Source: an uncultured Rickettsiales bacterium (GTDB taxonomy: Bacteria > Pseudomonadota > Alphaproteobacteria > UBA8366). Taken from it: 12,399 nt of DNA. Position 1 is the first letter of the stretch, and every line of letters begins with the position of its first letter. Both the position numbers and the translations under genes were made by a program. The stretch is from positions 1 through 12,399 of the forward strand of contig CAJWTF010000112.1 of the NCBI GenBank assembly GCA_913046825.1, in the 5' to 3' direction. This document shows, one piece after another, positions 1-6,863 of the stretch. Below the pieces are notes generated by a model. The model made no database searches, had not been told where the DNA came from, and saw nothing but the letters and a program-made list of their open reading frames with translations.

Positions 1-538
1 ATTTCTCTTTTGGAGCAGCTTTTCGATCAATTCACGTTCGCGAATAACATTACTGTCACCACCACCAAATTTCATCAAACCCGATGAAATGGAAATACGG
101 TAAAAACGGGCCAGATTGACCGTTTGTCCCACGCCTTTCAGGAATTGACTCTCAGTCAATGAACCCAAAGAATGCAACAACACGCTCCAGAGGACACCGC
201 GTGCCACGGCGTAACGGGCAACGAGTAATGAGTCGAAGTTTGCTTGTATCAAGCGGAGATAAACCTCCGGATCAGCTTATTTAATCTTTGCTGATGCGCC
301 CGAGAATACGCATCCGGTCATGACACGCATCCGCAATTACCAAAACCGACACACCAACGACCTCCAGGTTCCAATAGCCGCCGCTCTTACGGACGACCGA
401 CCCGTCAATCTGCTCAATCAAGGAGTTCATCCGATCCACGGTCATGGGAACATCTCAGTCGACCCTTACAGTCGGAGCCCGAAATATGAAGAGTCCAGTC
501 AGGAAAACCAAAAATATGAGATCCCTAATATTCATCAT
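1..538 (-). pseudogene. Broken YbjN-domain gene, 3' end off the left edge
   Basis: I recognise this as a YbjN-domain (type III chaperone-like fold) protein from its conserved segments. Read leftwards from ATG 538 it opens with a hydrophobic stretch (LIFLVFLTGLFIF) like a signal peptide. An in-frame TGA follows at 455-457. The same frame then resumes with MTVDRMNSLIEQIDG, GGYWNLEV and HDRMRILGRISKD, and stops at a TAA (281-283). The rest of the domain continues in another frame: DPEVYLRLIQANFDSLL, ARYAVARGVLWSV, FLKGVGQTVNLAR and SSGLMKFGGGDS. It is still open at base 1, probably only a few codons from its natural end. A stop in the second frame at 277-279 means that a single indel cannot repair the junction. 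Family members are about 150-170 residues and this ORF chain has that length. Two stops plus a frameshift make it non-functional as written. The family call rests on recognised motifs, not on a search. Confidence 0.75.
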
Positions 539-708
539 TAATTTTCTTTAACAAATTGTGCGGATTCGTTACCCACATTAGATCGTCCACAATAGCCCTC
601 TGGTAAACTTTCCGCGAAGGTATTCGACAAAACTTAGTCGGATGACCTCCCCAACGCAGAATTTCAACGTAACTTTTCCCTAGGGCCAATTAGTAAGGAA
701 TGAATGGG
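539..708. other. Intergenic region between divergent genes
   Basis: This 170-nt gap separates the broken YbjN gene (leftward) from the amidase operon (rightward), so any promoter for the operon should lie here. A weak sigma70-like pair can be drawn for the plus strand: TTGTGC at 556-561 and TAGATC at 579-584 with a 17-nt spacer. Each box matches only half of the consensus, so I do not call it a promoter. No clear operator dyad was found. AAGGA at 695-699 is the Shine-Dalgarno sequence of the first operon gene. Confidence 0.4.
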
Positions 709-897
709 ATGAGCAATCCGAGCGACGCGTTAAAAGCCGAAGCCGAAGCCGTTGGGCTGCATAAGCTCGAGGGGCGACATTGGGACGAATTGCAGAAAGC
801 CCTCGACGCCAAGCAAAAACACACACGCGGCATGCCCGACGATCTGACAATTTGGGATGAGCCGGCGCATGTTTATCGCGCCGGGGACAAGGCCTGA
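709..897 (+). CDS. Small amidase-partner protein, GatC/AtzG-like
   Basis: This 62-residue protein is encoded directly upstream of the amidase, 3 nt before its ATG. An N-terminal helical, Ala/Glu-rich half is followed by GMPDDLTIWDEPAHVYRAG. The Asp-Glu-Pro-Ala-x-Val-x-Arg ending resembles the C-terminal tail of small subunits that pair with amidase-signature enzymes (GatC, AtzG and the DUF4089-type tails), which wrap around the large subunit. The likely role is stabilising or completing the active site of the amidase; this is inferred from size, tail motif and position. Two starts are possible. ATG 709 has AAGGA (695-699) at 9 nt and is preferred, because ATG 700 abuts that sequence. No signal peptide or membrane segment is visible, so it is cytoplasmic. 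It could instead be an unrelated small protein, since sequence similarity in this class is low. Confidence 0.75.
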   Translation: MSNPSDALKAEAEAVGLHKLEGRHWDELQKALDAKQKHTRGMPDDLTIWDEPAHVYRAGDKA

Positions 898-900
898 GCC

Positions 901-2295
901 ATGACCGATCTACATTATCTGAGCATATCCGAGGCCGGTGCACTTATCGCCAAAGGCGATCTCTCCCCGGTCGAGTATGTCGAAGCGCTGTTGGCGCGGA
1001 TCGAGAAGATCGACCCGAAGCTCGATGCATTTTTAGTGGTCGCGGGAGATCAAGCCCGAGCGGATGCCAAAGAGGCGGAAGCGGAAATTTCAGGCGGTAA
1101 CTACCGGGGACCGATGCACGGCATTCCATACGGCCTCAAGGACATCATCGACTATGCGGGCCTGAAGACGACAGCGCATTCGAAGCTGCTACAGGATAAC
1201 GTCGCCGAGACTGACGCCACGACGACCGCAAAGCTGAAAGCGGCGGGCGGCATTTTCATGGGGAAGATGGCAACACATGAATTCGCCATCGGCGGACCCT
1301 CTTTCGATTTGCCGTGGCCACCGGCGCGCAATCCCTGGAATACCGACCGCCACCCGGGCGGCTCCTCCAGCGGGTCCGGCGCGGCCGTGGCGGCTGGATT
1401 GCTGCCCGGCGCACTCGGTTCGGACACTGGTGGCTCAGTACGCCATCCAGCATCCATGTGTAATCTTGCGGGTATAAAACCAACTTATGGCAGGGTCAGC
1501 CGCGCAGGTGTTGTGCCACTATCTTTCAGCCTTGATAACGTTGGTCCGTTGACACGCACGGTCGCGGACAACGCGATCATGCTGACAGCAATTTCCGGCC
1601 ACGACCCGCGCGACCCTGCGAGTGCGCGGGCCGAAGCGGTCGATTTCACCGCCGATCTCGACAAAGGGGTCAAAGGCTTGCGGATCGGATTGGTCCGGCA
1701 ATTCTATACCAAGGATCTCGGTGCCCAGCCGGAGATGGCGGCATCGGTCGATGGTGCTGCGGAAATCTTGCGCGAACTAGGCGCAGTCGTCGAAGAAGTG
1801 TCGATGGCACCGCTTTCCGAATATGCCGCGGTCAATCGGGTAATCCTGCTCTCTGAAGCATATGCCATTCATGAAAAATGGCTGCAGGAAAAGCCCGGGG
1901 ACTACGCCCATTTCACCCGCGAGCGTCTGATGCCGGGCGCTTTCATTCGCGCGACCCATTACGTCCAGGCGATGCGTCACCGCGAGAAGATGAAAAACAC
2001 CTTCGACGAATTGATGCGGACCTACGATGCGGTCATCACCACATCCAGTATGCAGGTCGCCTGCCATATCGACGACGAGCCGGAACTCGAGCGAACATAT
2101 TCTCGCCAGTCTCGCACGCCCTTCAACGTAATCGGCAACCCTGCACTCGTGGTGCCGAGCGGCTTCGACGGCGAAAACATGCCGTTATCGGTGCAATTCG
2201 CCGGGCGCGCCTTTGACGAGGCCACGGTCTACCGTGTTGGACACGCCTATGAACAGGCCACAAAGTTTCACGAACAACGCCCCCCGGTGGATTGA
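901..2295 (+). CDS. Amidase-signature hydrolase (GatA/AtzF-type fold)
   Basis: This 464-residue cytoplasmic enzyme of the amidase signature family hydrolyses a carbon-nitrogen amide bond. The Ser-cisSer-Lys triad is visible: Lys80 in HGIPYGLKD, Ser155 at the start of GGSSSGSG, and nucleophile Ser179 in GSDTGGSVRHPA. The 24-residue spacing between the two serines is the same as in GatA. KPTYGRVSRAGVVPLSFSLD, also typical, follows. The length fits a stand-alone amidase. It is not a true GatA, because no gatB or canonical gatC is nearby. The gene follows the small partner gene after 3 nt, with AAGG at 887-890 inside that gene serving as ribosome binding site, so the two are probably translationally coupled. 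The substrate is unknown. The neighbours (an oxidoreductase, then acyl-CoA enzymes) suggest degradation of an amide, urea-type or ring-opened N-heterocyclic compound. Confidence 0.93.
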   Translation: MTDLHYLSISEAGALIAKGDLSPVEYVEALLARIEKIDPKLDAFLVVAGDQARADAKEAEAEISGGNYRGPMHGIPYGLKDIIDYAGLKTTAHSKLLQDNVAETDATTTAKLKAAGGIFMGKMATHEFAIGGPSFDLPWPPARNPWNTDRHPGGSSSGSGAAVAAGLLPGALGSDTGGSVRHPASMCNLAGIKPTYGRVSRAGVVPLSFSLDNVGPLTRTVADNAIMLTAISGHDPRDPASARAEAVDFTADLDKGVKGLRIGLVRQFYTKDLGAQPEMAASVDGAAEILRELGAVVEEVSMAPLSEYAAVNRVILLSEAYAIHEKWLQEKPGDYAHFTRERLMPGAFIRATHYVQAMRHREKMKNTFDELMRTYDAVITTSSMQVACHIDDEPELERTYSRQSRTPFNVIGNPALVVPSGFDGENMPLSVQFAGRAFDEATVYRVGHAYEQATKFHEQRPPVD

Positions 2296-2318
2296 AAATA
2301 GCATAAGGACCCTTGGAT

Positions 2319-3191
2319 ATGAAAATCGGCGTTTCCTTCCCGACCACCGAGATTGGCAACGACCCCTTCGTTATGCGCGATTTCGCGCAGGCGGCGGAAG
2401 ATATGGGCTACGAATACCTGACCGCGATCGATCACGTGCTACAGGCCCGCGATCCGGCGGGAGACGATTTTCGCGCCTATTACACTATCGATAACGCCTT
2501 TCACGAGCCGCTAATCCTGTTCAGCTATCTCGCGGCGGTGACCAAGAAAATCGGCTTCGTAACAGCAATCCTGATCCTGCCTCAACGGTCGACGGTTCTG
2601 GTCGCGAAACAAGCGGCGCAACTCGACCTGATGTCCGGCGGGCGGTTACGCCTGGGGTGCGGCATCGGTTGGAACGACCTTGAATTCGGGGCCATGGACC
2701 AGAACTTCAAGAACCGGGCGCGGCGCGTCTCCGAACAGATCGATGTCATGCAGCAGCTTTGGACCAACGAGACAATCACATACGACGGCGAATTCCATAA
2801 AATCGATGATGCGGGCATCAATCCCCTACCAATCCAGCGCCCGATTCCAGTTTGGATCGGGGCCTTTGTCGACGCGGCCATCCGCCGCGCCGGACGGGTC
2901 GCTGACGGTTGGCTGGTCAACCCCCGTGTCGCGGCGGGTGCGGAGGCCAAACCGCTCTTGGCCGCGTTCCGTGAGGGAGCGGAGGCGGCTGGGCGCAACC
3001 CGGACGACCTCGGCATCGACGCGACGGTCCTCGCAGGCGACAGGGGGCCACAGGCTTGGGCGGCGGATGCGGAGACATGGAAAGGCATGGGTGCCACGCA
3101 CTTAACCTTCCGCACAATGGCGGCAGGCGTCGAATCAGTGGACGCGCACATTGAGTCTATTCGTAAATTCAAAGAAGCATACGGGTCATAG
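2319..3191 (+). CDS. LLM-class flavin/F420-dependent oxidoreductase
   Basis: This 290-residue luciferase-like TIM-barrel oxidoreductase uses FMN or F420. Diagnostic pieces are MKIGVSFPTTEIG at the N-terminus (strand 1), YEYLTAIDH (33-39), the run TKKIGFVTAILILPQR with LVAKQAAQLDLMSGGRL (76-110), GCGIGWNDLEF (113-123), and RPIPVWIGAF followed by ADGWLV in the C-terminal half. The GIGWN...F segment is the usual cofactor-proximal signature of the probable F420-dependent group (TIGR03619-like). Annotation pipelines tend to name such proteins F420-dependent, but many alphaproteobacterial members may use FMN. The cofactor is therefore open. ATG 2319 is preferred over the in-frame TTG 2313 because AAGGA (2305-2309) lies 9 nt from the ATG and only 3 nt from the TTG. 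It begins 23 nt after the amidase. In this setting it plausibly oxidises the substrate or opens a ring before or after amide cleavage, as RutA-type enzymes do for uracil (analogy only). Confidence 0.9.
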   Translation: MKIGVSFPTTEIGNDPFVMRDFAQAAEDMGYEYLTAIDHVLQARDPAGDDFRAYYTIDNAFHEPLILFSYLAAVTKKIGFVTAILILPQRSTVLVAKQAAQLDLMSGGRLRLGCGIGWNDLEFGAMDQNFKNRARRVSEQIDVMQQLWTNETITYDGEFHKIDDAGINPLPIQRPIPVWIGAFVDAAIRRAGRVADGWLVNPRVAAGAEAKPLLAAFREGAEAAGRNPDDLGIDATVLAGDRGPQAWAADAETWKGMGATHLTFRTMAAGVESVDAHIESIRKFKEAYGS

Positions 3192-3193
3192 CG

Positions 3194-3898
3194 ATGTCCG
3201 AATTATTAATTGAATTCAATACCTTCACAATCCTCGGCCGCTGTGCGCGTACGGGTGCGCTCGGTGTGATCACGGCAACAGGCGAGATGGCAGTTGGCTC
3301 TCGTGTTCCTTTCGTCGAGGACGGCGTCGGTGCCGTCGCGACACAAGCGCTCACCGACCCTAGATTAGGCAAAAAAGGACTCGACCTCTTGCGAGCTGGG
3401 AAATCAGCAACGGAAGTCATCGAGGCCCTCACCGCCGTCGACCCTCATATCGAAGCCCGCCAATTGGGTGTGATCGACACCCAAGGCAACGCTGCGGCAC
3501 GTACCGGCAGCGGCAACAGTGATTGGAAGGGCCACATTGCGACGGACGGGTTCGTGTCCATGGGTAACCGCCTTACCAGCGAAGGGGTGGTCGACGCCAT
3601 GGCCGCCTGTTTCCGAGAGACAGAGGCTGAGCCATTGTGGGAGCGTCTTATGCTCTCCATTGAAGCCGGGCGAGACGCAGGTGGCCAACATGGCGGCGAG
3701 CGCTCGGCGGCAATGTATGTTTGCGATAATCTCGACTATGCGTTGGTCGACCTCCGAGCCGACGATTACGACGAGCCGGTGGATGAACTCCGTCGCCTCT
3801 ATGATCTGTACGTGCCGCGCATCCCGTATTACCGCAGACGCGCCGCCGACCCGACCATCGGACCTTTTAGCGCCTGGAAAGATTCAGCCGGGCTGTAA
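3194..3898 (+). CDS. DUF1028 family protein
   Basis: This 234-residue protein matches the DUF1028 family, which as I recall has an Ntn-hydrolase-like fold and no settled activity. Visible family marks are TFTILGRCARTGALGV near the N-terminus, AVGSRVPFVEDGVGAVATQA (33-52), the repeated-turn region ending RQLGVIDTQGNAAARTG, DWKGH (110-114), MGNRLTSEGVVDAM (123-136), AGGQHGGERSAAMYV (162-176) and the C-terminal DDYDEPVDELRRLYDLY. The family usually begins almost directly at the T/S-F-S-I strand, but here eight residues (MSELLIEF) precede N9-T10. It starts 2 nt after the LLM gene without a strong Shine-Dalgarno sequence, so translational coupling is likely. DUF1028 genes are often found in amidase and amino-acid-derivative catabolic clusters, which fits a second hydrolase role here. 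That role is inference. Confidence 0.9.
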   Translation: MSELLIEFNTFTILGRCARTGALGVITATGEMAVGSRVPFVEDGVGAVATQALTDPRLGKKGLDLLRAGKSATEVIEALTAVDPHIEARQLGVIDTQGNAAARTGSGNSDWKGHIATDGFVSMGNRLTSEGVVDAMAACFRETEAEPLWERLMLSIEAGRDAGGQHGGERSAAMYVCDNLDYALVDLRADDYDEPVDELRRLYDLYVPRIPYYRRRAADPTIGPFSAWKDSAGL

Positions 3899-3941
3899 GT
3901 GAGAGGGTCCGCGCAACTAATTTGGAGATGGAGTTCTAAAA

Positions 3942-4613
3942 GTGGCCGATATCGTTTCATATTCCCTAGCTGACGACATTACGACGCTGACCATGGATGA
4001 CGGGAAGGCCAACGCAATGGCTCCCGCCATGTGTGCCGCCCTTAACGCGGGCCTCGACCGCGCCTCCGGAGAAGCAAAGGCCGTGGTTATACGCGGCCGG
4101 GAAGGCGTGATGTGCGGCGGCTTCGATCTCAAGATAATCCGAGGGGACGACGATGCCGCAAAAGCCGGAATGCGTGAGGCCGGTATGGCGCTGCTGAAGC
4201 GACTTTACCTCTCTCCCCTACCGATCATTTTTGCCGTCACCGGGCATTCGGTTGCGATGGGTGCGCTGTTGCTCTTAGCAGGTGACTTTCGGGTCGGTCG
4301 CTCCGGAGATTTCCGCATTGGCCTGAACGAGACCGGTATCGGTCTCTCCTTACCCATAACCGGCCTGGAACTGGCGCGTGATCGCTTGGCACCGATGGTC
4401 TTTCAACGGGCTACAATCAACGCCGAACTGTTCTCACCCGACACCGCAGTGTCGGCAGGCTATCTCGATCAGGTGGCCGACACCGCGGGTTTCGACGCGG
4501 CGGTGAGCGAGGTCGCGCAAACCTTAGCCGCGCTTGACGCCACGGCCTTTGCCGAGACCAAGCGGCGCGTCCGCCAGCCAACCCTCGAGCGTATCGACGC
4601 GTTGGAAGGCTAA
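3942..4613 (+). CDS. Crotonase-fold enoyl-CoA hydratase/isomerase
   Basis: This 223-residue crotonase-superfamily protein resembles the short PRK06213-type enoyl-CoA hydratases. It starts at GTG 3942 with GGAG at 3930-3933, 8 nt upstream. MDDGKANAMAPAM (18-30) and the oxyanion-hole segment GREGVMCGGFDLK (52-64) are followed by the second oxyanion strand AVTGHSVAMGALLLLAGDFRVG (residues 98-119 region) and FRIGLNETGIGLSLP. By alignment to rat mitochondrial hydratase, the Glu144 position is Leu109 and the Glu164 position is Glu130, so only one of the two catalytic glutamates is present. That pattern also occurs in enoyl-CoA isomerases and other crotonases, so hydration is not assured. The family normally ends near 230 residues, so the length is normal. 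It lies 43 nt after the DUF1028 gene and 9 nt before the acyl-CoA dehydrogenase, a normal beta-oxidation-like pairing. Confidence 0.88.
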   Translation: MADIVSYSLADDITTLTMDDGKANAMAPAMCAALNAGLDRASGEAKAVVIRGREGVMCGGFDLKIIRGDDDAAKAGMREAGMALLKRLYLSPLPIIFAVTGHSVAMGALLLLAGDFRVGRSGDFRIGLNETGIGLSLPITGLELARDRLAPMVFQRATINAELFSPDTAVSAGYLDQVADTAGFDAAVSEVAQTLAALDATAFAETKRRVRQPTLERIDALEG

Positions 4614-4622
4614 GTTCCGAAA

Positions 4623-5630
4623 ATGAGCTACCGTATTGTTCCAAGGACGCCTGCCGGGGAGCGTCTCATCGCCGCCGCCAGTGGGTTGAGAGATGTTTTT
4701 CAGGAGCGCTCGGGAGGGGCGGATCGCGCGAATAAAATTTACGCTGAGAACTATACCGACATGCAGGCCGCCGGCATCACGGCAGCATTTGTGCCGGAAG
4801 AACTTGGCGGCATGGGCTTGCGCTCGATGCATGACTGGATTGTAGCGATTGCGACCTTGGCCAAGGGTGATGGCTCGGCCGCTATCGCGATCAGCATGCA
4901 TCTATCGGCGACACGTGGATTGGCGGCCCTCTATAGCTCCAGCAAGCCGAGCTCCGCTCCGCGCAACCGAGCAAAAGCCCTCCTCGAAGCCGTCGCGGCG
5001 CGCAAGATGCTGATTTGCTCCACAACCACTGAGCGGGGCAACGATAATCTACATCCGCTGACCGAGGCGACCGCGTCGGAAGATGGCTGGCGGCTCAACG
5101 GCACGAAGTACTTCGTCACCATGTCTTCCTTGGCGACCCACGTTGCGACCAATGTGCGAATGCGCGACGCGGACGGCGATCATATCGCTAATATTCTCAT
5201 GGCGATGAATACCGAAGGGGTCCACCAGCAAGGCGACTGGGATGCCTTGGGCATGCGTGCTTCCGGCAGCCAATCAGTCAAGTTCGAGAACTGTCTGGTG
5301 CCGCACGATGCGTTGCGCAAGATCGGCCCCTGGGGACAATGGAGCACGCCGGTTTTGGTCAATCGAACCTTAGCGAATGTTCCGCTCGTTGGCGCTTTCC
5401 TCGGCATGGCGGAGACGGCATTCGAATTTGTAGTCGACGGGCAAGCAAAAGCTCCTAATGCCAATAACCGTTCTGGGGTGCATCACGCGTTGGCGGAGAT
5501 GGAAATATTATTGGCGACATCGCAAAGCATCTTGGCCCGTCTTGGCGTGCAGCTTGATGATTTCATGGCCGAGACCGAGGGCGGAACGAAGGCGACCTAC
5601 GCGCAGGGCCATGAATTGATGAAGGATTAA
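4623..5630 (+). CDS. Acyl-CoA dehydrogenase family protein, cut short by an in-frame TAA
   Basis: These are the first 335 residues of an acyl-CoA dehydrogenase-fold flavoprotein. The N-terminal helical domain includes AAGITAAFVPEELGGMGL (49-66). The middle beta domain has ICSTTTERG (131-139), GWRLNGTKYFVTMSSLATHV (155-174) and GDWDALGMRASGSQSVKFEN (204-223), all typical of the substrate/FAD-binding region. The C-terminal helical domain starts at about residue 250 and stops at TAA 5628-5630, after GHELMKD. The missing end is present downstream in the same frame, so this is a nonsense-interrupted gene (about 405 codons in all) and not a naturally short one. The truncated product lacks the last helices, which hold the conserved FAD/tetramer contact, and would probably be inactive. 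DszC-like flavin monooxygenases share the fold and cannot be excluded. It is the last gene of the amidase operon and starts 9 nt after the crotonase gene. Confidence 0.85.
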   Translation: MSYRIVPRTPAGERLIAAASGLRDVFQERSGGADRANKIYAENYTDMQAAGITAAFVPEELGGMGLRSMHDWIVAIATLAKGDGSAAIAISMHLSATRGLAALYSSSKPSSAPRNRAKALLEAVAARKMLICSTTTERGNDNLHPLTEATASEDGWRLNGTKYFVTMSSLATHVATNVRMRDADGDHIANILMAMNTEGVHQQGDWDALGMRASGSQSVKFENCLVPHDALRKIGPWGQWSTPVLVNRTLANVPLVGAFLGMAETAFEFVVDGQAKAPNANNRSGVHHALAEMEILLATSQSILARLGVQLDDFMAETEGGTKATYAQGHELMKD

Positions 5631-5840
5631 CAAAGTGCTAAGTGGGTCGTGAACCGGCACGCTATCGACATCGTCAGCCAAGCAATGGATCTAAGCGGCG
5701 GCGGCGGGTTCATGGCCCGCAACCCGCTCTCACAATTGTATCGGGACGTGCGGGCTGGACCGTTCATGCAGCCCTTTTCACCCATCGATGCTCGGGAATA
5801 CATGGGCAGAGTGCTCCTCGGCGATCTCCCTGAAACGTGA
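5631..5840 (+). pseudogene. C-terminal remainder of the interrupted acyl-CoA dehydrogenase
   Basis: This stretch continues the frame of the preceding gene straight through TAA 5628-5630: QSAKWVVNRHAIDIV, then MDLSGGGGFMARNPLSQLYR and DVRAGPFMQPFSPIDAREYM, ending at TGA 5838-5840. The Leu-Ser-Gly-Gly-x-Gly and LYRDVRAG motifs are the usual last helices of acyl-CoA dehydrogenases, where the loop contacts FAD of a neighbouring subunit. A GTG at 5649 could serve as a restart codon, giving a 63-residue piece, but I see no ribosome binding site for it and such a fragment would not be an enzyme by itself. The likeliest history is one base change of a sense codon (for example Tyr TAC or TAT) to TAA, or a sequencing error. 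It ends 2 nt before the convergent isocitrate lyase/PEP mutase gene. Confidence 0.85.
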
Positions 5841-5842
5841 CC

Positions 5843-6706
5843 TTAGCCTGGCAGCGTAAAGGCTTTGGCTGCCTCTTCGTAATCTTCATAGCCGAGCGTT
5901 TCCCGCAATTCGTCCGGAGAAAGGGCGCTTTCGGCTTCCGCCTTGCCATCCTGCAACGCGGCCAATCCTGCCTTAATGCCGGCGGCAGCCGGGGATAGCA
6001 TTCCCGTCGGATGCGTCCCGATCTTCAAGCCTAATTCAGCAGCCCGTGCTTGCGTCGGGGTCTCCCGCTTCGCGCCGGGTGACAGTACAGCAAAGGACGG
6101 GTGGCCGGCAGCGGCCTCGACGGCGCGGCGGACCTCATCCTCATCCGCGGGCGAGTCGAGGAACAGGATATCCGCTCCCTCTTTCACATACATCTCGATC
6201 CGGGCGACGGCTTCGTCGATGCCCAGCGTCGGACGGCAATCAGTGCGGGCCATCACCAGGATACCGGAATCCTTCGCGGCCTCGATAGCGGCGCGTAGCT
6301 TCATGCGCATTTCCTCGCGCGGCAGGGTCGGCTTGCCGGCAGATGTCAGCGCGCGCGGGGTAATCTTATCCTCGATCAAAACCGCCGCAGCTCCTAGCCG
6401 GCCATAGGCCCGAACCGTGCGTTGCACGTTCATCGCATTGCCATAGCCGTGATCGCCGTCGGCGAGCATCAGCAGGTCGGGAGCGGCGGCGCGGGTTTGG
6501 TTCAGTGAATCCTGCATTTCGACCGCCGTAATCAGATCGAGATCGGGTCCACCCAACCGGCTGGCCGCCACGCAGGAGCCGGAGAGAAACGCCGTCTTGT
6601 AGCCAGCTTGCCAAGTCATTTTAGCGCTCAAGCCATCCCAGACCGCTGGCATAATAATAAATCCAGGTTCGGCTAACAGGGCGCGCAGATTATCGGGCGG
6701 GGTCAT
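5843..6706 (-). CDS. Isocitrate lyase/PEP mutase superfamily enzyme (oxaloacetate decarboxylase-like)
   Basis: This 287-residue alpha/beta-barrel protein belongs to the PEP mutase/isocitrate lyase superfamily, which cleaves or rearranges C-C or C-P bonds of 2-oxo acids using Mg2+. The metal-binding signature is LADGDHGYGN (81-90, Asp83 and Asp85), followed by the Glu-Asp pair at 112-113 in LIEDK. AFLSGSCVAASRLGGPD (39-55) and ARTD (153-156) are also typical. The GDHGYGN form and the lack of the isocitrate lyase KRCGH loop point to the small-enzyme group that includes PA4872-type oxaloacetate decarboxylases and carboxyphosphonoenolpyruvate mutase-like proteins. The exact substrate is not readable. 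Start ATG 6706 has AGGAA 7 nt upstream. It converges on the amidase operon with a 2-nt gap, so the two transcripts must overlap at their 3' ends. It may act on a 2-oxo acid from that pathway. Confidence 0.9.
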   Translation of the reverse strand: MTPPDNLRALLAEPGFIIMPAVWDGLSAKMTWQAGYKTAFLSGSCVAASRLGGPDLDLITAVEMQDSLNQTRAAAPDLLMLADGDHGYGNAMNVQRTVRAYGRLGAAAVLIEDKITPRALTSAGKPTLPREEMRMKLRAAIEAAKDSGILVMARTDCRPTLGIDEAVARIEMYVKEGADILFLDSPADEDEVRRAVEAAAGHPSFAVLSPGAKRETPTQARAAELGLKIGTHPTGMLSPAAAGIKAGLAALQDGKAEAESALSPDELRETLGYEDYEEAAKAFTLPG

Positions 6707-6741
6707 GGTAGGTTCCTCGGCTGTATTGGACGGATGCGATG

Positions 6742-6762
6742 GTCGTACGACAATACGATATA
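6742..6762 (-). promoter_or_regulatory. Candidate -10 box and palindromic operator upstream of the PEP mutase-like gene
   Basis: On the minus strand, TATATC (6762-6757) is a reasonable -10 box, and 5 nt further downstream lies the perfect 10-bp palindrome GTCGTACGAC (6751-6742), near the expected transcription start. TCGTA also occurs 8 nt earlier as a direct repeat of one half. A repressor site overlapping the start is plausible, possibly of GntR type, whose sites often have a GT...AC core. No good -35 box is visible, so the promoter call is weak. Confidence 0.3.
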
Positions 6763-6834
6763 GGGTTTTTGGACGCGCATGGAACGGGAGAGCCTATCAC
6801 CTGGTTCGTCGTCAAGCTGCATGCTTCCGGGCGC

Positions 6835-6863
6835 AAAAAAAGCCGGGCCAAAGTTGGCCCGGC
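6835..6863 (-). terminator. Strong intrinsic terminator for leftward transcription
   Basis: GCCGGGCCAA (6842-6851) and TTGGCCCGGC (6854-6863) form a perfect GC-rich inverted repeat, realistically an 8-bp stem with a 6-nt loop. Read on the minus strand the hairpin is followed at once by seven T residues (6841-6835). No T tract follows on the plus strand, so it serves leftward transcripts. It lies 227 nt past the LysR stop codon and ends either the four-gene minus-strand operon or a separate small RNA encoded in the gap. Confidence 0.85.

Noticed and set aside
320..541. Plus-strand ORF of 73 codons
   Set aside because: It lies antisense to the broken YbjN gene, whose minus-strand reading carries the conserved motifs, and its own composition is not protein-like.
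2582..3172. Minus-strand ORF of 196 codons inside the LLM oxidoreductase gene
   Set aside because: It is a shadow of a well-supported gene in a GC-rich codon context, with Ser/Arg/Ala/Pro-rich content and no motif.
5628..5630. Possible stop-codon reassignment or recoding, prompted by in-frame stops in two genes
   Set aside because: Both TAA and TGA occur as the interrupting codons, and TAA, TGA and TAG also end intact genes here. No SECIS-like or pyrrolysine context was seen.
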